DNA of 64,000 nucleotides from Carettochelys insculpta (Eukaryota; Chordata; Testudines; Carettochelyidae), in NCBI RefSeq assembly GCF_033958435.1, contig NC_134137.1, positions 252,076,501-252,140,500 on the forward strand. The letters run 5' to 3'. Below are positions 33,943-46,270 of the stretch, one piece after another. How positions within the stretch are numbered: the stretch's first letter is position 1; each line of letters starts with the position of its first letter. The translations under genes and the position numbers were made by a program. The notes under the pieces are model-generated. The model was not told the origin of the DNA, searched no databases, and saw only the letters and a program-made list of their open reading frames with translations.

Positions 33943-34305
33943 GTTGCCTCAGCTTCCTGCAGAGTCAGGGCAGGGGAGGGGACCTTTAAGGGGCCGCTCC
34001 ACGCGGCCACCAGTGGGCTGAGGGGCTGGAGAGAGCGTCTCTCAACCCCCCAGCTGATGGCCGCCATGGAGGACCCGCCAATTTCGACGTTGCGGGACGC
34101 GGATCGTCTACACTGTACCTACTTCGACGTTCAACGTCGAAGTAGGGCGCTATTCCTATCTCCTCATGGGGTTAGCGACTTCGACGTCTCGCCGCCTAAC
34201 GTCGAAGTTAACTTCGAAATAGCGCCCGACGTGTGTAGCCGCGACGGACGCTATTTCGAAGTTAGTGCCGCTACTTCGAAGTAGCGTGCACGTGTAGACA
34301 CAGCT

Positions 34306-37300
34306 ATAGGGTCACAAGCCCCCCACCTCCAGATTCCTGCCATGGTTCTCACCAGAATGTGGCCAGCAGCAGCCTGTCAGCACTGTATGGAAAGGAAGGG
34401 GCAGGAGCTGCTTCCAGCTGCAGGAGAATAGGAGAGGGGAAGGGATGACCTCGCCAATGTCTTTGCAGAGCTCTTCTCTTTCCCACCTTCCTGCTCCCTC
34501 CACTGTGTGACTGAAAGACGCTTGTCCCTTCCTGCCCACAGAGAGCTGAAAGGCAGCTAGCACCTCCAAGCGACTGCTGGCCACTGACATAACCCTGCAG
34601 CCTCCTGCCCTCAGCTACGGAGAGGACAGGAAGAGGGTAAGCCCTAAGGATGCATTGTGCACTGGAGTCCAGGGAACCTTTGACTGCATGGACTTCAGTG
34701 GCCCCAGCCAGGGCAGTGACTCAGCAGAGGAGGATACCTAGGCAACGGAGGGGATAGGGTCTGGGGGAGGGGAGGCACAGGTGAAGAAGGTGCTAAGCCC
34801 CAGTCTCAGGACTGCTATGGAGCCCCCAGGGTTCTGAGCATGAACAGGCTGGAAATCACTTCCCCACACCCAGCTCTTCCAGAGCTTCGCTGAGGGACAC
34901 AGAGGCCTTCCCATGCCAGCATTATGCAAAGCTAGCACATGAAGCACCTGGGCCTTCTCAGGGATTTGGGCCTTCTCAGGGTGCTGGCCCAGCCAGAGGC
35001 AGTAGGGGAAGGAAGAAGCCTGCTGGCCAGGCTGTTAATGAGCTGAGCACCCAGGGTCTAGTTCTCCTCAGGGGGCTGGGAGTGGGACACCCACTGGGGA
35101 GGGACATGGCGGAGGAGGAAGGCTTTATGGGGGTGAAGGGGCAAAGCACGGAGGGGGAGAATGTAAAGGGGCGATGGGTGGGCAGCAGAGGCAACACGTA
35201 ACTGGCCGCTCATACTCAACAACCACCACAGCTCACAGCCAGTGCTGGCCAGAAATGGGATGGCAAGTGGGGCCTGGCTGGCCAGGGGCCAGCACTGAGG
35301 AGGGACTATGCCAACAGGCCAGCCAGGGGAACAGCCAGCCCCATGTACTGCATCTACCCCTGCCCAGTCTTGCACACCCACCCACTGTCAACTACTCACA
35401 ACTGATGGGCGGGCACCCGCATGCAGGGATCCAGCCAGCAGTGGGACCCACCAGTACCGATTTAGAGGGAGGAAAGTTGGCACACCTATTACAGGGCTCA
35501 AATACAGAACTGTCCCCTTAGAAACAGGCTGTCCAATCACCCTAGTTCAGCATAGCAGCGCTCAGGGATTGACGGGGGTGAGGAGATCCACCATTGCCCA
35601 GCTGGTCTTGTCTTCCATCTCCACCTCACAGCAGGCATTCATAAGGAAGACAGTTACGTCAACGGGTGAGGTCTTAATTACCTTCTGTGGAGCAGCTCCT
35701 TATCAGCTGTTTGGCCTAGGCAGGAAGATTCTTCTCCAGCCCCATCACCTCCCTCACCACACTCACCAGCACAGGCCCCAGGATCCAATTCACCTTACTC
35801 AGGCTGAACATTGTATAAGGTGAATCCTGTCCTCTTCTGACCCACGCACAGATCACAGATCCGAGTTCTGTGAGTGTCCGCCCCTAGCCACAGCGTGACT
35901 GAATATTGCGAGATGCTGCTGGCAATGGAAGTTTCCTGACAGGTCTGGCATTTCTACTGGAAATAGACCAGTGTGGGATTACAGAAACCTGCAACAGTTC
36001 ATTACTGTCTATGTCCAGCCAGGCATCAGCCACATTATGCTGGACGCTGTACAGATGTATAGCAAAAAAGGGACCAGACAGCTTATATCTGCTGTTCATT
36101 CCTCTCCTTCAATACTTCTTCAACAGGCAAGTGACTGTCATGATAAATTGTCCATATCCATCCAATCAGTACATGCAAATCTAGTCTGGCTCCTGGGTCT
36201 ATGACTGTTCTTTCTATTATCCAGGTGTTATCACAAATATTTTTGACAGCCTGGTAAATGCTAAAGCATGAGAGCAGTGAAGGAACACTTTGGCATTTTG
36301 GAGCTATGGGGCACAGATGTAGCTGGGTACCACAAATTAATGCAACAGCTGTCCCTTGGAGAATCTCTGGAGTTGAGCATTTAGCCAGATTCACTGCCCC
36401 AGAAGCAGATGGGGTCAGCCAAAGAAGTAGTCAGCCTTTCCAGGGCTTTTACCCACAACTTTGAAAAGTCTCCTGATTTTTATGAGCATTAACTAAGCAC
36501 TCTGACTCCCTGCTGCACACACTTCTGAAACTTGTCTTGCAGAAGTTCACATGGCATTGTGATAGTCTCCTTTTCTTTGACAAAAGAACATACAGCTGTG
36601 TATCTTCTCAGGAGAGCCCTTTTCTAGATTTCTACCACAAATTCTGGGGTATTCCAACAGTTAATGATCTACTGTCAACAAACATATTTCAGCAGCCATA
36701 GCTGCACGTTTAAGAGTATTAATCTGATTTCCTCTGTGGCTAAGCCATTTAGCTCAGGAAGTGAGCAGCATTATTAGTTTTTGATTGTAGCTGTCTATCA
36801 GAAAAAGTACTAAGTGTCAATATGAACAGGATTTTCTTATAATTTTGAAGAGTAAGTCATTTACTGAATAAGATTTGAGACACAAAGTCGTAGAGAAAAC
36901 AGAAAGTAGCAGTCTAAGAACAAAACATATAACCTTTACAAATGCTAAGAAGTACCAGAATCCAAGTATTCCTGAATTTTCAAACTAATCCTAAGAAGAG
37001 TCAAATAGGGATTGATTACTCATGTAGATGCCAATAATATCTAGCGTTGGTATAATAAATTATGACACATTTCGGAAGAGATAATAAACTTTGTGTTTTA
37101 GGGCTTAAGCCAAACAACAAGAAACCATGATGTTGACTTTGGAGGGGGAGGAGGCAGATTACACCACAGCTGACTCATGAGGGACTCTTACACCTTCCTC
37201 TGACACATCTGGTTTTGGCCTCCATCAGAAACTAGATACTAGGTGGACTTCGGGTTGAGCCAGTCTGACAAATCCTATGCCAATATAAACAATAGCTAAT

Positions 37301-38084
37301 TGTTCACTTTATATATAGTCCCTTTATAGTGCCTGTTACCTCAAAGGGCTTTAAACATCACACATTTTCAGTTCCACGTGGAAAGAAGCTACCTCTGGGA
37401 CAGCAGAGAGGTGAACAGAAAGCTGCAGAACAACAGAAGTGAGAGAACATTTTGGGCAGTGTCATAACCAGCCCTTTCCTCTCAACCTCCTCCATCAGCC
37501 TCATAATGGTGTATGTGGGGCTATGCCTTGCGGAATTGCGGAAGTTTGACCTCTCCACCTGCAGTTCCCATGCTCTCCTAACAGTATTTCATTGTTCAGA
37601 ACAAAAATTAACTAGAATACAATAGGCCTGGGAGAACTGTCAGGAATTCTGGGATCCAGACGTAGTCAGCAAAGTACCAGAATCAAGAGAGCACAGCGTA
37701 GCCTGACATATACCACCAACAAGACTTTGCTGCTGCTCTATCAGTGAGTAAACAGGCAGTTAAAGGTACATCAGTGTAATGGTACCAATGCATATGACAC
37801 TGCAGTGGGCTCTTTAACATCTACACAGAACACCAAATAGGACCTTATTTTTAAAGTCCTGTCTGCAAATTCTAGTAACTCGCCTAAGTTTGGGATCTAT
37901 GAAATTAAGAGTAGTAGTATATATTGTAATACCATCCCTAAGTGTGAGCGCCAGATCAGGGGCCAGTCCCTATCACAGGGAGCATCATTAGCAGGGTACA
38001 AGCTCTGCAACTTTTTCACTTGGTCACATTTAATCACAGACTGGAAAAGCAGGGCACCTAATGTTACAGTTGTTTATCTGTCTT
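34306..38084. other. Unannotated stretch
   Basis: A run of open frames at 34312-36464 on both strands shows no domain I can name. The part 35880-36200 (frames 35906-36184 and 35884-36099 minus) looks like an old coding-derived repeat with cysteines and TGLAFLLEIDQCG on the plus strand, but I cannot identify it. From 36465 on the sequence is AT-rich and plain. Confidence 0.3.
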
Positions 38085-38325
38085 AAAGACAGTCACAGAG
38101 AGGTAGCCACGTTAGTCTCTATCTTCCTTCTGTCCTAGCTAGCTGATTCATCAGCTTTTACTTCATCTTTTCTGCCTTACTGTTAAATTCTCTTCATCTC
38201 AGTTATCATTTATAAGAATTTTCCAGATCTGAAGAAGTGGGTCTGTCTCATGAAAATTCATCACCTAATGCATTATATTGTTAGTCTTTAAAGTGCTAGA
38301 GGACTGCTTTTTCACTTCTCTGTTT
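38085..38325 (+). mobile_element. Short Penelope-like element with degraded ribozyme core
   Basis: A left inverted end (CACAGAGAGGTAGCCACGTT followed by AGTCTCTATC, 38093-38122) is followed by the direct tail (AGATCTGAAGAAGTGGGTC at 38226, then GTTAGTCTTTAAAGTGCTAG and AGGACTGC). The core reads CTGAAGA where active hammerheads need CTGATGA, and GAAAA follows the hairpin. Confidence 0.6.
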
Positions 38326-41300
38326 TGTCTTAAAATGACCATATAGACACCTTCCCTGCCCCATTTCTTAGGTAGGACAGATATTGGAGACAACCACAGG
38401 GACTGGGCACAAATCCACTTATTACTTTCTGCTTGCTGATTTCACTGCTTTAACGGGACCCACTGAAGTGAGTGGATACGGTCTCTTCTGCCCCATAGCA
38501 GAAAACTGCCCTCTTCTTTTTGCCACATCAATAGGTAGTTTGCAGCATCCTCATTTACACACCCTTCATACAACCTGCTGAGCCTGGCCACTTAATTATC
38601 TGAATGAGGATTGACAGTCAATTTACCTAATGGATCTGTTCCCAATGAATTGCCTGACTGCCTATTGTTCTTCATTGATTCTTACAACTCACTCTAATTT
38701 TATTTATTGAATGTATTCAATTATTATCTCTCAGTCCTCTTGCCCAATGATCTGACTCTTCATTGCCTAATTGTACTGATTATTCTGTATCTGTCCTGCT
38801 CTTAATTGATTTGGACTGATGGGTAGTAAATCAGAAAAGCAGTTTCTTAATCATGGTCCCTTTTGTTTGCTGCCTTCATCTATTACTTCTCCGTGTTACT
38901 GTGTGTTGTAACCCCCTCCATTTTTCATCCCCCATCTTCCCTCTCTTTTAACTCCCCCACCACACACACACTGCTGCTCCATCTCTGTCTCTGTATCCCC
39001 TGCCTATACTTCCTACTTGCTTCTAGTGATGCTTTCCTTCCAATCCAACACCCACACCAGCACCATTGCACACAATCCCTCCTTCATTGACCTAACTTCC
39101 TAGATTCCTCCCCTGTCCTCCCTCCCAACCCCGACCTTCTCCTCCGCTCTCTAGAATGCTCCCTCCCTCTCTAAAAAAGTTCACCACCAATCAGAACCCC
39201 TTCGTCTATCACGCTTTTCATCGTGGATCAGTTGAAGAATTTCTGTCAATTTTTCTTTTTGGACACATGGGTTTTCATCAAAACAAACTGTAGTGGCAAA
39301 GTCATGCTTTCCTGGAAAAGTATTTTTCTTTCTAATCAAAGAACCCCATATCTAAAGCATTTGGATTTTTGACATGTTTCTACTTTTTTGTTGTGGGGGA
39401 AAGAAAAGCTGTTTTCCAACCAGTTCTACTTTCAGCTCCTCACATTTGCAGTATCTGGATTCCTCCCCAGTCTTACTCTAGGCACTTCTTGTTCCTCATT
39501 TGTCACACTCACCTTCTTCAAATAATACTCCATGCATCAACTTGCCTCTCACCAGGAAGTTGCCCAGCTGACCCCCCCGTACACCCTTATTCTCTGATTT
39601 TGAGCCCTGGCAGCTCCTTTATTCAGCCTCCCACCCTCATCTTTGTTTCCATTCAACCCTTTAGCTTCTCATTCAATTTCTAGGTCCAAAGCGACACTCC
39701 CAGTCATCACATCAGCCAGTCTCAACCTTAGTGGAGCCGACAGCCATCATGGGCAGGGAGGCAAGGTGTGGGGGGATGGCTTCATGCCCCCAGAAGGGGT
39801 GGAGCCTCAGGCAGAAAGGGCACACCCAAGCGCAGTCACCCCTTCGCACAACCTGGAGCCTGGTGCTGGGCACCTTTGTAGCTCTGGGCCCCACACAGTT
39901 ACCCCCTCACTGCCTGCCCCCATGAGAAAGCCTGCTCAATCCTGTTGGTGCTGATCACTGGTTCCTCTCTGCTCCCCAGTCCCTCATCTCTGCCACCATC
40001 ATCGCTTCTGTCTTCACAATTATAAAACCCATCCTCTCTTTCTGATGCGACCTCCAAAACTTTCCTCCAAGCCTCTTCATCCTCTACCTCCTATTATTGT
40101 AATGCCCCACTTCTTGGCCTCCCAGCACTCACATCACTGATCTCTGGACCTGATGCCACACCCAAAACAGCCTCTTTGCAAGCCTCACCATTGTTGTGAC
40201 AGCTACAAGGAGTTACCCAATTCCTGATGCTGTTTGAGAAGCATATGGGGATAGGTGTCAACTTATCCATTTATAATTTCAAAATATATTAATTCATATA
40301 CCAACTGCATAGATCTAATCGTATCTGGCCCCTGTCTATTATTGTGTGTTTATGGTAACAGTGTCTTCATAAAAGCTGACACTAGTTAGGCTGCTGGTGT
40401 GCTGACATCTTATCACGGTGACTAATGTTGTTTCTTGTATTCCCCCTTCTGTCCATGGCCATCTGTTGTCTCTTGTCCTATATTTCCACTATTAAGTTCT
40501 CTCGTGCCAAGACGGCCTTTTGGTTCTGTGTTCATTGTACTCAGCGGCATATGCAGTTTTTTGGTCCATGACTGGGACTCGTAGGTGCTACAAATAAATA
40601 CATTCATACTAATAATAGTTCTTTGGGACCAGGCCCATATTATCTTGTGTGTCTGAGTAACAAGGACCCAAGCCCTGATGAGGCTTCTCAAGTGAGAACT
40701 TAAGAAGTCGTAATCAAATTCGGTCAGTCAACGGGCACACATTATGGACAGTGATATGACATTTCAAAAAAAACCAGCCACATTTTCATCATTACAATTA
40801 ATAGACATAAATAGGTTCAATAAACAAGAGTTCTTGCTGAAAAGTCCCCATGCTATAACAATGTCATTGTAACCTTCTCAAAAAGCCTCTCTTTCCATCA
40901 GCATTCACTCGCCCAGATACACCCTATCTAGCTGCCAGCCAGCCCTGCCAGTGTACTACACAGCTTCCAGTGGGCTTGATGAAAAAGGGGATGTGTTTTC
41001 CACTAAACATGGGAAATAAATAAAAAAATATTAATTTCTGAAATTTCACAAAAATCTTCAATTTTTTCGGCAAAATAATTCAAGAGGCTCTCAGTTTTAG
41101 TTCCCTTTTACCTCCTCCATTAAAAGGTGGGGGAAAACCCAAAATGATCCAAAGTTTCATATTGAAAGAAATCCAAAAAATGGTTTCAATAAAAATGTTT
41201 TAAAAGCCATGGGAAAGGATTCAAGGAGCCTCCTTTCCCTTCATCTATTTAAGGACCTTCATCTATTTAGACAATAATATGATATTCCCTTCACTCCCAT

Positions 41301-43167
41301 CTTGGTAGAGTTTAACTAACAGGCCATACTATGATTAAATTTCAGAAAAAATGAGTAAAATTTCAAGCAACGCAGACAAAACTGAGAAATTTGTGATCTG
41401 TTTCTGAATAATTATCACAAATGTTAGCAAAAAAAACCAAATAAAATTCTTGCGAACTATTTGCCCAAACTTTATTATGTACCTCATGCAAATAGGGGAA
41501 TGATTTTAAAAGGCATTTATTTGAATGACGAAAATTTAGACAACACATTGCATTTTTGTGATTTGATACTATCCACCAACATGGACGTGTACTGTTCTTT
41601 AAATCTCTAGCTGGCATGACAGGGTTGGGAAGGTTTTAGGTAGGTTCATTGCAAACTCAGATAACTTATCTGGTTAATACTTCACACATAGCTAGCTCAT
41701 GGTTCCTGGCTTAGATCCCAGAAGCAAAGCAGTGTGGGAGACTTCTTGACTCCATTGATGCATTGTAGGATTTGAACATTTTTCAGCTTGTTTTCAGTTA
41801 CGTTGGCAGTAAAACAGTTCAGACTGAAATAATTACGTTAGCCATTTATTAAACCTGATAAAAGATAGTCTTTTGCAGCCAATTAGTATACCACATGGCA
41901 GCCATGGGGTAACCATGTGTGGAAACAAAGTGCTTTACAAATTTTCTAGAGTCTTCCATTACTTAATTTCTCTAGTGTAAACTAAGCCACAAGAGTTAAG
42001 CCAAAAGGCAAAATCTCTAGGACAGCCAGCAACCAAACCCAGGAGTGGCATTGACCTACTGCAAAAATGCAAGCTCAGACTATAAGAAACACCTATGTTT
42101 TGAGGCTGGGTGTCAACCCAAAACTCAAACCTAGTTTAGCCAAGGTCTAATAAGCCCTGGGCAAGGTCAGTGCTCAGATGAGCTGACACAGGGCTTGAGA
42201 TGAATGCACAGAAAAAATCAAGAGTATTCAACCAGACAAAAACAAAATTTGGCAGATTTAACTCAGGATTTAATCCCTATATTTCTGCTGATTCAAACAC
42301 CAAAATTGAAAGTCTCTGAGACTGGGTGACCCAATACTGAGAAAAGGTTTGCAGAAACACCTTGTGAACAAGAAATACCAACATATGTACAGTTCTAGTC
42401 CTGCCACATAGCAGACTGCCCTAATCTCTGTACATCCTCCTCCCATTTCCGACCTCATTTACTCCAACACTGGCGTAAAACAAAGATAACCCTACTGACT
42501 TCAATATGAAATTCTGGATTTATACCATTGCCCTACTAAACAAATTATCAAACTGGCATATGGTAGTTTATATTCAGATCAATCTGTGCAATATTCTGCA
42601 GATGCGAAACAAACAAACTACTAAATCATTACATACACCCTTACGAATAGGTCTGACTGCATTTTTTGCAAGGTCACATCTAAATACTCCCTCTGACTGT
42701 GGCTGTAAATGTATTAGATGTGTAAGTGAAGCTAAAAAGTGGAACAAGGAAATCCTGATTAATCAAATGCCAAGGCAAAAATCATGGTGTGGTAGCAGAA
42801 ACTGGGCCCATTTGTCTTTACTGAACTATCACACACACATGAAATCTTTGCCTATTAAAGGACATGCAGCATAAACTGAGCCATCGCGACACAATTTTCC
42901 AATGACTGTTCAGTATTTTTAGGCAGTTGTGCATCAACTGTCAGACATTGCACAGCCAATTTATTCCCTCACACAGATGAATATGGGCTGTATCTCCACC
43001 CCTCTGATGTAACAGCTCTTAGCTTCTACCCTCAATCCCGTATATCGCTGTCTTCCCCTTTCTGGGACACAATCTCGCTCCCCTTTTATACTACCTCATC
43101 CGTTGCACATTGGGGAGACAATCAGTTGGGGCTGGAGCCCTTGCCAGTAGTGACCAAAGACTATGTG
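38326..43167. other. Unannotated stretch with scattered old repeat pieces
   Basis: At 40540-40620 a CCATGACTGGGACTCGTAGG block followed by TGCTACAAATAAATAC resembles the 3-prime end of an amniote LINE or SINE. At 39725-39900 a GC-rich block (GGGGTGGAGCCTCAGGCAGA) resembles another repeat copy near 60330. Pyrimidine-rich sequence fills 38880-39680. No gene was recognised. Confidence 0.35.
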
Positions 43168-43343
43168 TCAGAGAGGTAGCCGTGTTAGTCTGTATCTTCC
43201 AGAACAACAACAAGTCCTGTGGCACCTTATAGACTAACAGATGTTTTGGAGCATAAGTTTTCGTGGGCAAAGACCCGCTTCATCAGATGCTTCAAAATAC
43301 CAGTTAGTCTACAAGGTGCCACAGGACTTCTTGTTGTTCTCAA
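43168..43343 (-). mobile_element. Short Penelope-like element, minus orientation, with intact-looking core
   Basis: The plus strand begins TCAGAGAGGTAGCCGTGTTA (mirror of the tail), continues through AACAACAACAAGTCCTGTGG and the mirrored ribozyme region, and ends with a direct tail GTTAGTCTACAAGGTGCCAC to TTGTTGTTCTC. It thus has the same inverted/direct design as 10218 and 61814. CAAAGAC-like flanks (43157 and 43343) may be a short target duplication. Confidence 0.7.
43238..43304 (-). ncRNA. Hammerhead-ribozyme-like core in a Penelope-like element
   Basis: Read on the minus strand: TTTTG, a spacer, CTGATGA (43286-43280), an extra A, GCGGGT-CTTT-GCCCAC as stem II, GAAA (43262-43259), a short ACTTATGCT stem III, the expected cleavage C, then CAAAA. 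The outer TTTTG and CAAAA can pair as stem I. This is the best-kept core in the window, though the extra A and one weak pair in stem II leave activity open. Confidence 0.55.
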
Positions 43344-43904
43344 AGACAACGTGGTACATGGAGAACCAAATATGTTTATCTTCTACAGCAGCGTCTCCCA
43401 GCCTTTCCAGTGACGCAATACACTTCAATGAGACAAACAATTCCACGGCACACCCACTCTTTTTCAGCTGAATCGATTGCTAATAAACATCACATTTACT
43501 TATATTTACTATGGTTACAGTCTTACTAGAGAGGTTTGCAACACAGTAGTTCATACAACAAGCTAAACAGGGATTAAATGGTATGTTGAGTAACCGAGAA
43601 CCCGCTGAAATGCTTGATTACTTGAGGGGTGAGGAGGCAGGTTCAGAGAACAGGCTCCCCTTCCTGCCAGCCTGCTGGAACCAGGACTTGCCATTTAAAC
43701 TGCATCCTAGCTTAAACAGGCTCCTGCCCTACCTCCCACTTTGCTACAGCAGGAAGTCTGGGGCAGGGGCTCCCTGCCAGCCTGTTTGGTCCAGGAAGCA
43801 GCATTTCAGCTGCCTCCCAGAGCCAACAGGCTCCCGTGGGGTCGGCATTTCCCCTCACAGTGACTCTGCAAAGAGCCACGATGGGGAGGAACTGATGAAA
43901 TTTC

Positions 43905-43995
43905 ACAGCACGCTTGGACAGTTCTCACGGTACACTGACTTGCCCAAGGTCACCTGGCAGGGCAGTGGCAAAGGCAGGAACAGACTCCAGAATTC
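43905..43995 (-). repeat. MIR-like SINE fragment
   Basis: The block GACTTGCCCAAGGTCACCTG followed by GCAGTGGCAAAGGCAGGAA is the reverse of the MIR region around the CTTGGGCAAGTC block. Confidence 0.55.
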
Positions 43996-44544
43996 CTCAT
44001 GCCCATCCTCCAGCCACTAGAGTGGCGGGTGTGGTGAGAGGTGGAGAGAAAGAGATGGTGAGGGAGGGGCCTGGGCAGCCAATCAACAAAAGGCAAAGGA
44101 AGTCCTAGCTGAACCAGATACTTCTCTGACTTCAGTGCCTTTTGGCCCTGTTTTAGCTGCTCCTGTGACTGCTCCTACTGCCTTCAGTTCATGGCCAGCT
44201 CCTCCAACTTTTCCCTAAGGTCACATTGCTCTGGGTGAGGAAGGGAGAAGGAATCATTACACAGGCCTTAATACCATACATGCAGTGGTGAGAGAGTTTC
44301 CCCTGCACAGTTCTGGGCCCAGGGAACACTATGGGGAAAAGATGACCCCAAGGGGCAGATGGAACTGGTGTTTAAGAATGATGAGTAAATTTTTCAAAAG
44401 GTCTAAAGCACTCAGAGACTTTTAAAAATGGGATTTAGGTGCTTTTGAATATTGAACGCAGACAAGTCTATGCTGTACAGGAATATAAGCTATTTGACTT
44501 CTGGAGTCGAGTTGGGAGGAGGGTGAGTCAATAATCTTTTCTCC

Positions 44545-44725
44545 TTCATGGATTTTAATGTGCTTTATAAATATTCATAAATTTCCCATTTATATTATTG
44601 TTACCATTTTATAAATGGAGCTGGGGAATGAGACACAAAGAATGTAAGCGACTTGTCCATGATCACACAGGAAATCTATCCCTGACTGAGAGCCCTGTGC
44701 TTCAAATAAGAGATCCACACATGCC
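44545..44725 (-). repeat. MIR-type SINE, reverse orientation
   Basis: The order GTGCTTTATAAATATTC, ACCATTTTATAAATGGAGC, then GGGGAATGAGACACAAAG, GCGACTTGTCCATGATCAC and CTGACTGAGAGCCCTGTGCT is that of a MIR element read backwards. Confidence 0.7.
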
Positions 44726-45892
44726 CCCATTTAAGCAGACAGCATGTCCTAAAGGCAGCAGCAAAAACAAAAGAGTTACAGATTAACCGATGGGTAAAGT
44801 GCTGATGATGATACTGACTGAGAGATTAAGATCACAGATAGAAGTCCATATAGCAGATGAGCAAGCAGGGTTCAGAAAAGATAGAAGTACCATACAGCAG
44901 ATACTGGCACTAAGACTGATAGCGGAGAAAGCTCGATGAAAGAACAAAAACGTAAACACTTGCTTCATCGATTTTCAAAAGGCATTTGACAGGACAGATC
45001 AGAAAGTGACTTGGCCGGTGTTGGAGTCATACGGAGTGGATAGCAGACTAATACGGTTGTTGAAAGATATCAGTGATAATGCGGAGGCAGCAGTGAGAAC
45101 ATGCGGGGAGTTGGGAAGTTGGTTTAAAACAGGTAGAGGTATAAGACCAGGAAATCCAATATCGCCAAGTATCTTCATCACACATCTGGAGAGAGTGATG
45201 GACAAGATCAAGGAAGAGGTAGAAGGGATATCTGTGCATGGGAAAAGAATTAACAACTTGAGGTTCATGGATGATATAGTTATCATTGAGGAAGATGAGG
45301 AGAAGCTAGCAAAAACGGTGCACACGTTAAAAGAAGAAGGGAAGCGGTACGGCCTGATTATGAACATTGATAAAACAAAAACCATGGTATTTGGAGATGA
45401 GGAAATAGGAAGGACGATCAGTGGATGGTATTGAACTAGAAAATGTAGAGAAGTTCAGATATCTGGGGAGCAACATAACGTATGATCTAGACTGTAAGAA
45501 GGAAATAGCAACTAGAATAGTGAAAGCAAGAGCAAGTTTGAAGACGATGGATAAGATCTGGAAAAGCAAAGCAATTAGCTTAAAAACAAAGCTGGGCATC
45601 TTGAAAATGTGTGTATTCAGCAGCATGTTGTACGGATGTGAGACATGGGTGATAATGAAAGATTCAAAAGAAGAATATTGGCGTTCTAAAGGAGTTGTTA
45701 TGGAAAGATTCTGAGAATAGGATGGATGCAGAAGGTCACCAATGAGGAATTATATAGGAAGATACAACTGAAAGAGAACCTGCTGCAGAAGGTTATAAAA
45801 CAGAAGCTACAACTATCTGGACATATTTGCAGAATGAACGACAAATGAAAAATCAAGACCCTAGTATTCAGCATAGTGGATGGTTCGAATAG

Positions 45893-46270
45893 GGCTGTGT
45901 CTACATGTGCCCCAAACTTCGAAATGGCCACGCAAATGGCCATTTCGAAGTTTACTAATGAAGCACTGAAATGCACATTCAGCGCTTCATTAGCATGCGG
46001 GCGGCCGCGGCACTTCGAAATTGATGCGCCTCGCCGCCGCGCGTCAATTCCCATGATGGGAATAAGGGGACTTTGAAGTAGGCGGCGTCCTTTCGAAAAG
46101 GAGCCCCGTCTGGACGAGACGCGCGGCGGCGAGGCGCGTCAATTTCGAAGTGCCGCGGCTGCCCGCATGCTAATGAAGCGCTGAATATGCATTTCAGCGC
46201 TTCATTAGTAAACTTCGAAATGGCCATTTGCGTGGCCATTTCGAAGTTTGGGGCACGTGTAGACGTAGCC
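45893..46270. mobile_element. 378-bp palindromic Harbinger-end MITE with TAG duplication
   Basis: The ends are GGCTGTGTCTACATGTGCCC and GGGCACGTGTAGACGTAGCC. TAG is duplicated at 45890-45892 and 46271-46273. The halves are inverted copies across their full length (CTTCGAAATGGCCA / TGGCCATTTCGAAG, GCGGCCGCGGCACTTCGAAA mirrored by TTTCGAAGTGCCGCGGC). It is inserted into the LINE at 44787-46450, so it is younger than that LINE. Same family as 8078-8427. Confidence 0.9.

Larger units (their letters stand above)
29659..34305 (+). mobile_element. Full-length two-gene PIF/Harbinger transposon (4.65 kb), ATA duplication
   Basis: The left terminus is GGCTATGTCGACACGTG and the right CACGTGTAGACACAGCT, flanked by ATA at 29656-29658 and 34306-34308. 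The first 150 bp and last 230 bp are crowded with TCGAAATAG/CTATTTCGA and TTCGACGT motifs. Between them lie a plus-strand two-exon DDE transposase gene and a convergent minus-strand Myb/SANT-like gene. These are the two proteins expected of Harbinger elements: a nuclease and a DNA-binding partner that together recognise the ends. The element is GC-rich against an AT-rich surrounding. Both genes are broken, so it is no longer autonomous. Confidence 0.92.
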
